NCBI RefSeq assembly: GCF_002901845.1
Contig: NZ_PPQE01000025.1
Span: forward strand, 788,579-852,578
Reading direction: 5' to 3'
Length of the DNA stretch: 64,000 nt
Source: Staphylococcus hominis subsp. hominis
GTDB lineage: Bacteria; Bacillota; Bacilli; Staphylococcales; Staphylococcaceae
Position numbers and translations under genes: made by a program. Positions 37,473-45,400 of this stretch are shown here, one piece after another. Each line of letters opens with the position of its first letter. Positions within the stretch are counted from its first letter, which is position 1. The notes beneath the pieces were generated by a model. That model was not told the origin of the DNA. It searched no databases and worked only from the letters and a program-made list of their open reading frames with translations.

Positions 37473-37503
37473 AAAAAAAGCAGAGTAGCAGAAGCTACCC
37501 TGT
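37473..37503 (-). terminator. Regulated terminator of the glycine riboswitch
   Basis: A 9-bp stem (CAGGGTAGC / GCTACTCTG, arms 37494-37502 and 37481-37489) with a TTCT loop, followed by seven T residues on the minus strand. The left arm's CAGG can instead pair with CCTG at 37517-37520, so the stem is switchable. Confidence 0.85.
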
Positions 37504-37530
37504 CTAAATAACAAATCCAGGACTGCGTAA

Positions 37531-37642
37531 CAGTATTATCCTTTTGCCTGAGAGTTTCGTAGTTTACTTGCACCTTCGGCGATAACATGACATAATTTCA
37601 AAACAACTATAGAATCAGTTCAAGTTATTCTCTCTAATACTG
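37531..37642 (-). promoter_or_regulatory. Glycine riboswitch (single aptamer) upstream of gcvT
   Basis: The minus strand shows the aptamer hallmarks in order: AGAGAGA, GCCGAAGGTGCAAG, and CTCTCAGGCAAAAGGA. The closing P1 stem is perfect over 8 bp (CAGTATTA at 37635-37642 with TAATACTG at 37531-37538). Only one aptamer fits between aroK and gcvT; downstream, bases 37504-37530 form a short extra stem in place of the second. It is an ON switch in known cases. P1 begins one base after the aroK stop codon. Confidence 0.93.
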
Positions 37643-37643
37643 A

Positions 37644-38153
37644 TCATTCGCATGGTATATGATTTAAAATTGTTTTATATACACATTCAATTGTTTTACT
37701 ACTATCTACTTTTGTGGATGCGATTTCATTATATCTTGAAACTCTCGATAAATACAAGTCTTTTAATTGTTTTTCACTTTTGTTTTTCGCATTTGGTCTA
37801 TGTGGATCATTAGCAATTCTATGATAGATAATATCAATATCACAATCTAACCAAATAACTGTTTTATTTTTTAAAAGTGAGATAGAATCATCGTTTTCTA
37901 TAATCCCTCCTCCCGTTGATATAATATCGTATTTACCAATACAATCCTTTAAATAGTTATATTCTAACTTACGAAATCCTTTTTCACCAATTTCATTAAA
38001 AATATCTGGTATTGTTTTAAATTCTTTCATTTCTATATATGTATCTAAATCAATATATGAATAGTATAATTTTGAAGCCAAATATTCACCAATAGTACTT
38101 TTACCAGTACCCATAAAGCCTGTTAATATAAGTGGTAAATAAGAATGAGTCAT
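37644..38153 (-). CDS. aroK: Shikimate kinase
   Basis: Phosphorylates shikimate at the 3-hydroxyl in the chorismate pathway. The 169 residues have the P-loop GFMGTGKST, the shikimate-binding IDLDTYIE and FRKLEYNYL, the STGGGI motif and the lid DPHRPNAKNKS. The start is the ATG at 38151-38153 behind AGAGG. It lies one base after the stop of the small comGG-like gene, so it is translated as the last gene of the comG operon or from an unseen promoter. Its 3' end carries the predicted gcv promoter. Confidence 0.94.
   Translation of the reverse strand: MTHSYLPLILTGFMGTGKSTIGEYLASKLYYSYIDLDTYIEMKEFKTIPDIFNEIGEKGFRKLEYNYLKDCIGKYDIISTGGGIIENDDSISLLKNKTVIWLDCDIDIIYHRIANDPHRPNAKNKSEKQLKDLYLSRVSRYNEIASTKVDSSKTIECVYKTILNHIPCE
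37662..37690 (-). promoter_or_regulatory. Candidate gcv promoter inside the aroK 3' end
   Basis: TTGAAT (37685-37690), 17-base spacer and TTAAAT (37662-37667) on the minus strand. Initiation about seven bases on would start the RNA roughly 12 bases before the riboswitch P1 stem. The -10 lacks the key second A, so it is a moderate match. Confidence 0.4.
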
Positions 38154-38154
38154 C

Positions 38155-38358
38155 CTAATCACCTCTCTTAAGTTTATCACTTATTATACTATCATAATAT
38201 ATTTGAATATTATGTATTGTTTTTAATTTTATACTATATTGAGCAGAATAAGTAGATATAATTATCAAATATATACTAAGAATAAATAATGTATAGCTAC
38301 TTATATATCCTTTCATTTTATAAAAATAAGTTTTTTTCATAGTAGTCGTTTTTATCAC
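38155..38358 (-). CDS. comGG: ComGG-like small competence pilus protein
   Basis: A 67-residue protein with one membrane helix (about 18-38, SSYTLFILSIYLIIISTYS) and a polar tail, in the position of comGG. It lacks the prepilin F-x-x-x-E motif, as ComGG proteins often do. It overlaps comGF by 41 bases. The start is uncertain: the GTG at 38356-38358 or the ATG at 38338-38340; neither has a clear ribosome binding site, so coupling to comGF translation is likely. The name rests on position. Confidence 0.6.
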   Translation of the reverse strand: MIKTTTMKKTYFYKMKGYISSYTLFILSIYLIIISTYSAQYSIKLKTIHNIQIYYDSIISDKLKRGD

Positions 38359-38815
38359 CTATTTTTAGATTTAATTTTATGATGTTAGAAGGTAAAATTT
38401 GAAATTCTGCATTGATGACGTTATTTAGTAAAACGATATTGCCATTTCCATTAATTTTGTAAAATAGTTTGTTGTTTTTAAATTCTATATAATCTTTAGA
38501 CGATTCATTATCAATGATAATTGTATGTTTATCCTTAATTATAAGGGCATGATGTTTTTTCGAAATAATTTGAGTTATATTTGTCTGAAAAAAAGCATAT
38601 TCTGTTTGATAACTATTATATGACTCGTATAAATAGGAATGAGTCAATTTAATTAATTGAGGAAAAAATGTTAACATCATTGTTGTTAAAAATAATGAAA
38701 CTAACATTTCTATTAAAGTGAACGATTTTAATTTAATATTTAACGCATGATTCGATTTCAGTTTCTTTGTGAAGTCCACATATTTTATTGGAATAAAGTT
38801 TAATATGATAATCAC
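38318..38815 (-). CDS. comGF: ComGF minor pseudopilin
   Basis: Minor pseudopilin of the DNA-uptake pilus. The prepilin motif is KSFTLIEMLVSLFLTTMMLTF, with cleavage expected before the Phe at about residue 32 and the key Glu five residues into the mature protein. About 165 residues from the GTG at 38813-38815, but that start is uncertain and the true protein is probably shorter: no ATG occurs before the motif. It overlaps comGE by 83 bases and comGG by 41. Confidence 0.75.
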   Translation of the reverse strand: MIIILNFIPIKYVDFTKKLKSNHALNIKLKSFTLIEMLVSLFLTTMMLTFFPQLIKLTHSYLYESYNSYQTEYAFFQTNITQIISKKHHALIIKDKHTIIIDNESSKDYIEFKNNKLFYKINGNGNIVLLNNVINAEFQILPSNIIKLNLKIGDKNDYYEKNLFL

Positions 38816-39041
38816 CTAAATTTATACCTTTTGAAATGGTTTTTTTATCATAATGGTTGATACTACTCATTATGGTTTGCTTGATTTCAACAATTTGGTA
38901 TTCTCTTTTTAATGTATGATTTAAACTGATTAGTAGTGGAATTAAAGTAAAAACTATAGTAGTGAATATATATAAGCTAAATAAACTATCGATGAGTAAC
39001 ACTGCTTTAAATTTTAAAATATCTAATTCTTCCTTTTTCAA
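38733..39041 (-). CDS. comGE: ComGE minor pseudopilin
   Basis: A 102-residue protein with one N-terminal membrane helix (about 12-38, KFKAVLLIDSLFSLYIFTTI). The helix resembles the pseudopilin stem, with a Lys-Ala boundary and an acidic Asp in place of the usual Glu. Position between comGD and comGF supports ComGE. It begins with TTG at 39039-39041 and overlaps comGD by 35 bases; I see no good ribosome binding site, so the exact start is unsure. Confidence 0.7.
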   Translation of the reverse strand: MKKEELDILKFKAVLLIDSLFSLYIFTTIVFTLIPLLISLNHTLKREYQIVEIKQTIMSSINHYDKKTISKGINLGDYHIKLYSNKICGLHKETEIESCVKY

Positions 39042-39441
39042 TATTAATGATTAATTTATATTGATGTTGATTAATTTTCAATATTAAAGAGCCAAACTGA
39101 TTTGTTCTTCCTTCTTTATTAAAAGTAATTTTCCCTAAATTTTTAACTTCAACTATTTTTCCATCTTCAATATTGTAATTGTACCGACCACCATGTGCTT
39201 CTATTACTTTTATAATTGAGGAATGTTTTGAAATTAACAATGTAATAGATTGATGATTACGCATCGCTTTAGATTTAAAATATTCTAATTGATTAACAAA
39301 TTGTGTTGCTTTTATATCGTCTGACAAAGAAATATTGTTAAATACATTTACCCTTAACGTTGCATTAAGTAAGATTGTTAAAATCAAAATGATTAATAGG
39401 CTCTCTATAAAAGTGAATGATTTAATACTCTTACTCTGCAA
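39007..39441 (-). CDS. comGD: ComGD minor pseudopilin
   Basis: Minor pseudopilin of the competence pilus, 144 residues. The prepilin motif is IKSFTFIESLLIILILTILL: prepilin peptidase ComC should cut before Phe, leaving the conserved Glu five residues in. The start is taken as the TTG at 39439-39441, six bases after GGAG; an ATG four codons earlier has no site. It overlaps the comGC end by 11 bases. Confidence 0.8.
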   Translation of the reverse strand: MQSKSIKSFTFIESLLIILILTILLNATLRVNVFNNISLSDDIKATQFVNQLEYFKSKAMRNHQSITLLISKHSSIIKVIEAHGGRYNYNIEDGKIVEVKNLGKITFNKEGRTNQFGSLILKINQHQYKLIINIEKGRIRYFKI

Positions 39442-39742
39442 CTGCTTCTCCATTTTTAATACTGATAGTTTCTCCAGACTTACAAGATGATTGCCCTTGT
39501 TTTATAAACCCTTCAGTTATTAAGTTCTCAATAGAATTAGGAACTCTATTATGTTTTAAAGTATAAGCTTCAATTTGACTATTGACCATTTTCACTTGTG
39601 CTTCACATCCTGTTGATTGAATATGTGCCATTTGTTTAGCTATGTTTGGAATAATAAGAATGAGTAAAACACTAATTATTAATAGTACAAGTAACATCTC
39701 GATTAAAGTAAAAGCTTTTAATTTATGTTTGAATTTTTTCAT
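39431..39742 (-). CDS. comGC: ComGC major pseudopilin
   Basis: Main pilin subunit of the competence type IV pilus that binds and draws in DNA. The 103 residues have a positively charged leader (MKKFKHKLKA), cleavage before Phe in AFTLIEMLLVLLIISVLLIL, and two cysteines (STGCEA and SSCKSG) that can form the known disulfide. The ATG at 39740-39742 follows GGAGG; an ATG four codons earlier overlaps it. Length equals that of S. aureus ComGC. Confidence 0.93.
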   Translation of the reverse strand: MKKFKHKLKAFTLIEMLLVLLIISVLLILIIPNIAKQMAHIQSTGCEAQVKMVNSQIEAYTLKHNRVPNSIENLITEGFIKQGQSSCKSGETISIKNGEAVAE

Positions 39743-39760
39743 AAAAACCTCCATTTTACT

Positions 39761-40825
39761 TTATTTAATATTTTGCATAAGTTGGAACATGGGTAACATG
39801 ATCACTAGATACAAGCTGACTATAAAGGCTCCTAAGAATATAAATACGATAGGTTGGATCATTTTTGATTGTTTTAAAGCTGTTTGTTGGAGCCTTTGAA
39901 TTAATATTTGACAATACATTTTCAACTCAATATCTAATTTATTGTTTTTCTCACCTTGCTTAATAAACTGTATTAAATCATATTGATAACATGGTATTTT
40001 AATCAAAATATTGGGTAAATTAATGCCTCTATTTAGTTCATTTTGAATAACGATACCAATATAATTCAAAAATGAGTTGTTTTGTAGATGAATGTACATA
40101 TCTACGACTTGTTGAATACTAATACCATTTTTATAAAATAAAGCTAAATCATTAGCAAGTTGATATGTTTTTATAGTCGAATAATAAAAACGTACAATTG
40201 GTATGTAAGAAATGAATGTAAGTTTTTTGGATATATCTAATTTATTAAGAAAGATAAATATAATGATGGATAAAGTTAGTAAAGTAGAAAAAACAAAAAG
40301 AAAAATTTGTGGTAAATGACTAATTAAATATGTAATAATAGTTTGTGATAAATTGAGTTTAACATCCATCATTGAATACAGATGTTTAAATTGAGGTAAA
40401 ACTGTATAATTTAATATACTTAACATAGTTATAAATATTGCAATTAAAATAATGGGATATTGAATAGCTTTTAATATTCGTTGTTTAGCTTGAAGATTTG
40501 TTTTTAAATAATTCATTGCTTCCTCTAGTGCTTCATTTATATTCCCATATTTCTGCGCAAATTGAATTTGAGTGATAATAGATTTAGGATAGCCTATTAA
40601 TTCTAATATTTGATCGCATTCTCCTCCCGTTTTTATTATTTTAACTATCTTATTTGCTATATTTTTATTTTTATAATTAAAATACAAATTTATAAAATTA
40701 AAACATTCTAATAATGTAAATCCACTTTTAAGTAAGTTATTCAAATTATTTAGAAGTATAATTTGTTGATTTTCGCTAAGAACTTTAGAATGTTTGTTAA
40801 ATATATTTTTCAACCACATCTTCAC
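39761..40825 (-). CDS. comGB: ComGB, polytopic membrane platform of the competence pilus
   Basis: GspF/PilC-type inner-membrane platform protein for pilus assembly. The 354 residues hold two repeats of the T2SF domain, with membrane helices near 120-150 (YPIILIAIFITMLSILNYTV), 172-195 (IFLFVFSTLLTLSIIIFIFL) and at the C-terminus (IQPIVFIFLGAFIVSLYLVIMLPMF). It starts with GTG at 40823-40825, eight bases after AAGG, within the end of comGA (29-base overlap). Confidence 0.9.
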   Translation of the reverse strand: MKMWLKNIFNKHSKVLSENQQIILLNNLNNLLKSGFTLLECFNFINLYFNYKNKNIANKIVKIIKTGGECDQILELIGYPKSIITQIQFAQKYGNINEALEEAMNYLKTNLQAKQRILKAIQYPIILIAIFITMLSILNYTVLPQFKHLYSMMDVKLNLSQTIITYLISHLPQIFLFVFSTLLTLSIIIFIFLNKLDISKKLTFISYIPIVRFYYSTIKTYQLANDLALFYKNGISIQQVVDMYIHLQNNSFLNYIGIVIQNELNRGINLPNILIKIPCYQYDLIQFIKQGEKNNKLDIELKMYCQILIQRLQQTALKQSKMIQPIVFIFLGAFIVSLYLVIMLPMFQLMQNIK

Positions 40826-41771
40826 ATATAAGACCTTCTTTCGATAGCGATAACAATTTTTCTTTTAAATTATTAAATGTCTCAGGAAGCGTATGGTTAT
40901 GTTCAAAAAAATATTGAATTTGATTATTTGTAATAGACTCACAAACAAGCTTTCTTTGATTTAAAGTAGTTGTAACTAATCTTTGATTTGAAATGACATT
41001 TATTGCTTGTGAAATTTCTTGAACACTAATCCCCATCTCTAACAATCTGAGTATTGCGCCCTTACAATTGCTTGAATGCATAGTGGTTAGTACTAAATGA
41101 CCACTTAAACTTGCTTGAATAACACATTTTGCCACTTCAGCATCTCTAATTTCACCAATTAAAATAACATCTGGATCACATCTTAATATTGCTTTAAATG
41201 AATTAACATAATCTATACCAGCTTTATGATTTACTGACACTTGTGTTATCCCTTTTAATAATTGTTCAACAGGATTTTCTATTGTAATAACATTTAAATT
41301 TAATTCTTGAAAAGCATAGAGTACTAATTGATACATCAAAGTACTTTTACCTGAACCTGTTGGACCAGTAAGTAAAATGAGACCTTGCTTTTTATTCATT
41401 AGAGGTTTAAAGTCATTAAAGTCTTTATACTCTCTTTTAGAAGTGAAATATTGAGGGATAAGTCTGATAACACAACTTTCTATTCCTAATGACAAAGGTA
41501 AAGTAGAAATTCTTAAATAAAATATTGATTTAGCATGATAAGTATATCTACCACTTTGAGCTACTTGATGTGTTGATACATCTAAATTTGCTTTAAATTT
41601 CATATAAATTAATAATTTTTCATAAATGTCATTACTAAATATTTCATACGTCTCTAACCTATCATTCACTCTGAATTTAATATGTACTTTATCCTCTGAA
41701 GGAATAAAGTGTACGTCACTTGCATTTTTTGAAATTGCTTTATTAATTATTTCTTGAAATAATAATTTCAA
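40797..41771 (-). CDS. comGA: ComGA, traffic ATPase of the competence pilus
   Basis: Cytoplasmic ATPase that powers pilus assembly for DNA uptake. The 324 residues have Walker A GPTGSGKST, the Asp box, Walker B DPDVILIGEIRD and the His-box region (SGHLVLTTMHSSN). It starts with TTG at 41769-41771 after a perfect AGGAGG, but that site is buried in a 13-bp hairpin that also looks like the terminator of the upstream operon. First gene of comGA-GB-GC-GD-GE-GF-GG-aroK. SigH/ComK control is known in staphylococci; I could not identify either site with confidence. Confidence 0.95.
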   Translation of the reverse strand: MKLLFQEIINKAISKNASDVHFIPSEDKVHIKFRVNDRLETYEIFSNDIYEKLLIYMKFKANLDVSTHQVAQSGRYTYHAKSIFYLRISTLPLSLGIESCVIRLIPQYFTSKREYKDFNDFKPLMNKKQGLILLTGPTGSGKSTLMYQLVLYAFQELNLNVITIENPVEQLLKGITQVSVNHKAGIDYVNSFKAILRCDPDVILIGEIRDAEVAKCVIQASLSGHLVLTTMHSSNCKGAILRLLEMGISVQEISQAINVISNQRLVTTTLNQRKLVCESITNNQIQYFFEHNHTLPETFNNLKEKLLSLSKEGLICEDVVEKYI

Positions 41772-41809
41772 AAAAACACCTCCTACATATATAAACGTAA
41801 GAGGTGTTT
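41770..41809 (-). terminator. Terminator/SD-sequestering hairpin before comGA
   Basis: Minus-strand stem AAACACCTCTTAC / GTAGGAGGTGTTT (arms 41797-41809 and 41774-41786; 13 bp, one G-T pair, 10-base loop), then a T run. It begins 13 bases after the stop of the metallo-hydrolase gene. The 3' arm contains the comGA ribosome binding site (41779-41784), and the T run reaches the TTG start. Confidence 0.8.
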
Positions 41810-41821
41810 AAATTACTTTTT

Positions 41822-42448
41822 TTATTGTCCATCTAAATATGGATTGAGTTGTTCATCATCTACCGTAGTGTATTGACCGTGACCTGGGAATAAAGGCAAA
41901 TCTCCGTCTAATTCAAATAATTTGTCTTTAATTGAGTCTACTAATGTTTCATAGTCTCCTCTATATAAGTCTGTTCTTCCAATACCGTTATTAAATAATG
42001 TATCTCCGACTACTGCAAAATCGTCAAAAACGTAAGTTAAACTTCCTGGTGAATGACCTGGTGTATGAATAACATTAAATTTAAATTCATCAATTGTAAA
42101 ATTACCTTCATCTAAAGCAATTGGTTGAGCTTTACTAGTAGTGAGTGGCATACCATATTGTTTAAACTTTGAAGAACCATTTTTTTCAGGATCAGTTAAG
42201 AAAGAAAATTCTTCTTTATGCATATAAACAGGTACATCATATTTGGATAATACATCATCTAAAGCACCAATATGATCAAAATGAGCATGTGTAAGTAATA
42301 TTGCTTTCAAAGGTTTATTGATTTGATTTAATTGCTTAAATATTTTATCAGATTCTCCGGCAGGGTCAACTAATAATACACTGTTATCGCTTTCTATAAA
42401 ATATGCGTTTGTATCAACTAATCCTAAAGATAAATTAGAAATTCTCAT
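41822..42448 (-). CDS. MBL-fold metallohydrolase (YqgX, glyoxalase II-like)
   Basis: Metallo-beta-lactamase-fold hydrolase related to glyoxalase II. The 208 residues have THAHFDHIGAL (H-x-H-x-D-H), IHTPGHSPGS, VVGDTLF and a late LFPGHG histidine, so both metal sites look intact. B. subtilis YqgX is the near relative. It starts one base after the yqgV-type gene's stop and is the last gene of the yqgN-to-yqgX operon. The natural thioester substrate is not known. Confidence 0.9.
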   Translation of the reverse strand: MRISNLSLGLVDTNAYFIESDNSVLLVDPAGESDKIFKQLNQINKPLKAILLTHAHFDHIGALDDVLSKYDVPVYMHKEEFSFLTDPEKNGSSKFKQYGMPLTTSKAQPIALDEGNFTIDEFKFNVIHTPGHSPGSLTYVFDDFAVVGDTLFNNGIGRTDLYRGDYETLVDSIKDKLFELDGDLPLFPGHGQYTTVDDEQLNPYLDGQ

Positions 42449-42449
42449 A

Positions 42450-42773
42450 TTACTCTCCTTGTTTATCTAAGTGTTTTTGAACAGATTTTAACTTATCATT
42501 CATTTTACGAGACTTATCTCTTCTATCATCAATACGGATATTTGTACATACTCTATTTAATCCTTTATCAAATGGTAATTCGTGAATTGCTTGAACTACT
42601 TCAAATAAATTTTTAAGATCACCTTCGATAAGCGTATTCATAGGTGTTAATTGATAGTCAATTTTACCTTGTTTTTTAAATTCTTCTAGTTTCATTTGGA
42701 TTTCTGCAATATATTTACTAACACTTGGACCTTCCGTTCCAACTGGTATAACAACTACATCAACAATAGCCAT
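42450..42773 (-). CDS. Thiamine-binding/DUF77 family protein (YqgV type)
   Basis: A 107-residue protein of the MTH1187/YkoF-like DUF77 family, with ferredoxin-like fold expected and the typical opening VVVIPVGTEGPSVSKYIAEI and core QLTPMNTLIEGDLKNLFEVV. Some members bind thiamine or its pyrimidine part. Its ATG shares one base with the glcK stop codon, so translation is coupled to glucokinase. Function here is inferred from family only. Confidence 0.87.
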   Translation of the reverse strand: MAIVDVVVIPVGTEGPSVSKYIAEIQMKLEEFKKQGKIDYQLTPMNTLIEGDLKNLFEVVQAIHELPFDKGLNRVCTNIRIDDRRDKSRKMNDKLKSVQKHLDKQGE

Positions 42774-43759
42774 TATTTAACACCATCCTTTTCAATTATA
42801 TATGTTTTTATTAGTCCAGCAGCACCAGTGATACCAGCATCATTTCCAAGTTTTGCTTGGACAATTTCAGTATCTTTTTGAGCAGGAGTAAATGTTAAAT
42901 TATGATATTCTGTTTTAATATTTTCAATTAATATTAATCCTGCTGTAGACATTCCTCCACCTAAAACAATATATTTAGGATTGCTTGTAGCACTAATTAT
43001 ACTACATAAATAAGCGATATGATTTGCGACCTTCTCTGTTATAAATATGCAGAATTGATCTCCTGCTTTTGCTGCATCAAATACAGCTTTAGCAGTTACT
43101 TTATTTTCTTTTATAAGTGATAAAATAGATGATTTAAAAGTAAGTTTAGGATAATAAAAATTGACTAAATTAACAACTCCAGTAGCTGAAGCAACAGTTT
43201 CAATACATCCTGATTTGCCGCAGTTACAATTAAAACGTTGATCAAAATCAGTTCTAATATGACCTATTTCCGCACCTGAACCATTATGACCATGTACAAT
43301 TTCACCATTTGAAATGATACCTCCACCAAGACCAGTACCAAGTGTAATAGCAACTACATCATTTGCACCTTGACCCGCACCTTTATGCTTTTCACCTAGT
43401 GCAGCTACATTTGCATCATTATCAACATATACAGGACAATCTATAAATTCACTAAAAATCTCTCTCACATTTACATTTCCAGGCCAATGTAAATTAACAG
43501 CCCCATGTACGATTCCCGTTTCAAAATCAACAGGACCGGGAACTCCTATACCAACTCCGATAACATTTTGAAGATCAAAGTGATAAGATTCAGTTGCTTC
43601 TTTAAAAGAATCAAAGACTTGCCTTAATAATGTTCGACCTGTATGGTCTGAAGTATCGGTTTCAATAGACCATTTATGTAATCGTTCTAATTTCGTATCA
43701 AAGATACCTAGTTTACATGTTGTTCCACCTATATCAGCTGCTAAAATAATATTTTTCAT
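42773..43759 (-). CDS. glcK: Glucokinase (ROK family)
   Basis: Phosphorylates free glucose to glucose 6-phosphate with ATP, feeding glycolysis and the Zwf/Gnd pathway. The 328 residues have the ATP motif [14 protein letters not shown], the catalytic Asp in [20 protein letters not shown] and the ROK zinc signature [16 protein letters not shown]. It overlaps yqgQ by four bases and the yqgV-type gene by one. Free glucose from MalA is a natural substrate. Confidence 0.95.
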   Translation of the reverse strand: MKNIILAADIGGTTCKLGIFDTKLERLHKWSIETDTSDHTGRTLLRQVFDSFKEATESYHFDLQNVIGVGIGVPGPVDFETGIVHGAVNLHWPGNVNVREIFSEFIDCPVYVDNDANVAALGEKHKGAGQGANDVVAITLGTGLGGGIISNGEIVHGHNGSGAEIGHIRTDFDQRFNCNCGKSGCIETVASATGVVNLVNFYYPKLTFKSSILSLIKENKVTAKAVFDAAKAGDQFCIFITEKVANHIAYLCSIISATSNPKYIVLGGGMSTAGLILIENIKTEYHNLTFTPAQKDTEIVQAKLGNDAGITGAAGLIKTYIIEKDGVK

Positions 43760-43959
43760 TTATGCTCATTCCTTCTTTGATTAATTATTAAAATACATTT
43801 TAGATATTCTTCTTTTGATAAAAGATCATAATTGTAAAGAGAACGTATTTCTTGTTGCATCATTTCATACATATCTTCTTTATCTTTAAAATATATAATA
43901 AAACCATAACGTTTCAAAAGTTGCAAGACATCATAAAAATTGTTAATTTTTAGATTCAT
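43756..43959 (-). CDS. DUF910 family protein (YqgQ type)
   Basis: A 67-residue small acidic/helical protein with the DUF910 signature: [35 protein letters not shown] followed in the family by a second helix ([17 protein letters not shown]); written here in two parts only for description. It is found next to glucokinase and the YqgP rhomboid across Bacillales. It overlaps the rhomboid gene by 17 bases and glcK by four. Function unknown. Confidence 0.88.
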   Translation of the reverse strand: MNLKINNFYDVLQLLKRYGFIIYFKDKEDMYEMMQQEIRSLYNYDLLSKEEYLKCILIINQRRNEHK

Positions 43960-45400
43960 TACTATCTTTCAATTCTTTTTCTAAATTTTTATAGCTTTGG
44001 TTGTTGCCATCAATTTTTAAAGCTTTTTTTATATATTTTAAAGATTTATCGTTATCATTTAATGCTCTATTAGCTATGGATAATTCATAGTTTAGTAATG
44101 CAGAGTTAGGATGACTTCTTAGGCCTCTTTCCCAATCAGCCATTGCTTCTGCTTTAGAACTTTTAGTAGCAGTTATTAAACCCTTTAAGTAATATGTTTC
44201 ATCATCATCGTATCCTTTATTGATTGTATGTTCAACAATTGATAAAGCATCATCATAATTATAAGATATCATTTCGTCTTTAATAAGTTTATCGTAAATA
44301 TTTTCCTCTTTAATTGAAAATATTCTAATTTGTAATAAAACAAAAAGTACTAATAATAAAATTAAAAATAACCAAAATAAATTACGGTTCTCATGAAAAT
44401 AATAGCCTATTAATGTAATAAGGAAACCACCTATGAAACCACCTAAATGAGCCATTAAATTAATGTTCGACATAAATAGCGAGACAAAAATCAATATTAA
44501 TACAACAACTAACAATTGTATTATCATTTTCTTATTAAAAGTCTTACTTAAGTACATCATCGTTAAAATAGCTCCTATAAGACCAAAAATAGCTCCACTT
44601 GCACCAACAGATATGGTACTTATATTAAAGGATAACGAAGCAAAGTTTCCAAATAAACCAGAAATTAAATAGATACCTAACATTTTATATGGACCAACGA
44701 TAGTCTCTACAATTTTACCAAAAATGAATAAAGATAGCATATTCATTAAAATATGTTCAAAATTAAAATGTAAAAACATCGAGGTAATAAGACGGTACCA
44801 CTCTCCGTGCACTACATTGAAGTGTACTAATCCCCCAACATCTAGTAACTTAATATCTGAAAAATGATTTAGATAAATCTTCATATATAACCATATTAGA
44901 ACGTTTATAGCTATAAGTGTATAAGTCATTGGTGAAAACATCATCATATACTTATCAACAAGATTCGTATTAAGTACACGTTTTTTATAATCCAACGATG
45001 ATTTTTTTTCTTTTTTATTAATGCGCTTTTTTAAAATAAAATTAGGCATTGTATTTTCTAAGTCTTTTTCATTAGTGATACTATGATAAATCAACTTAGT
45101 AGGATGCATTTCATCGAGATGATCAATATTCATCGATGTTTCTAAAAAGTAGAAGAACTCGACTTTTTTAATTTTAAATCCTAACTTTTTTTGTAAATTC
45201 TCTTTATGATCATTTATTTTAGATTTGTCGAAGCGTATCTCTTGAGTTGAACTCACTTCTTTTCTAAATACAATAAGTTCTTCTTTTTTCTTATTGGATA
45301 ACCAAATTTCATTTGTATTTTTATCTGTGTGTTCTAATTTATAGTTAAAATATTTGATCCAATAATAAATTGATTTCCAATATAGTTTATCAATATTCAT
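43943..45400 (-). CDS. Rhomboid-family intramembrane serine protease (YqgP/GluP type) with TPR tail
   Basis: Membrane protease that cuts helices inside the bilayer. The 485 residues comprise a soluble N-terminal domain (1-150), about seven membrane helices (about 155-370) with the catalytic dyad S268 (GASGAIFG) and H318 (NLMAHLGGFIGG), the HFNFEH region at 211-216, and C-terminal tetratricopeptide repeats (about 395-475). B. subtilis YqgP works with FtsH in membrane protein quality control. Its ATG shares one base with the yqgN stop. Confidence 0.93.
   Translation of the reverse strand: MNIDKLYWKSIYYWIKYFNYKLEHTDKNTNEIWLSNKKKEELIVFRKEVSSTQEIRFDKSKINDHKENLQKKLGFKIKKVEFFYFLETSMNIDHLDEMHPTKLIYHSITNEKDLENTMPNFILKKRINKKEKKSSLDYKKRVLNTNLVDKYMMMFSPMTYTLIAINVLIWLYMKIYLNHFSDIKLLDVGGLVHFNVVHGEWYRLITSMFLHFNFEHILMNMLSLFIFGKIVETIVGPYKMLGIYLISGLFGNFASLSFNISTISVGASGAIFGLIGAILTMMYLSKTFNKKMIIQLLVVVLILIFVSLFMSNINLMAHLGGFIGGFLITLIGYYFHENRNLFWLFLILLLVLFVLLQIRIFSIKEENIYDKLIKDEMISYNYDDALSIVEHTINKGYDDDETYYLKGLITATKSSKAEAMADWERGLRSHPNSALLNYELSIANRALNDNDKSLKYIKKALKIDGNNQSYKNLEKELKDSNESKN

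Noticed and set aside
37504..37530. Second glycine aptamer
   Set aside because: Too short and without the GCCGAAGG or CAGGCAAAAGG hallmarks; only a small stem fits.
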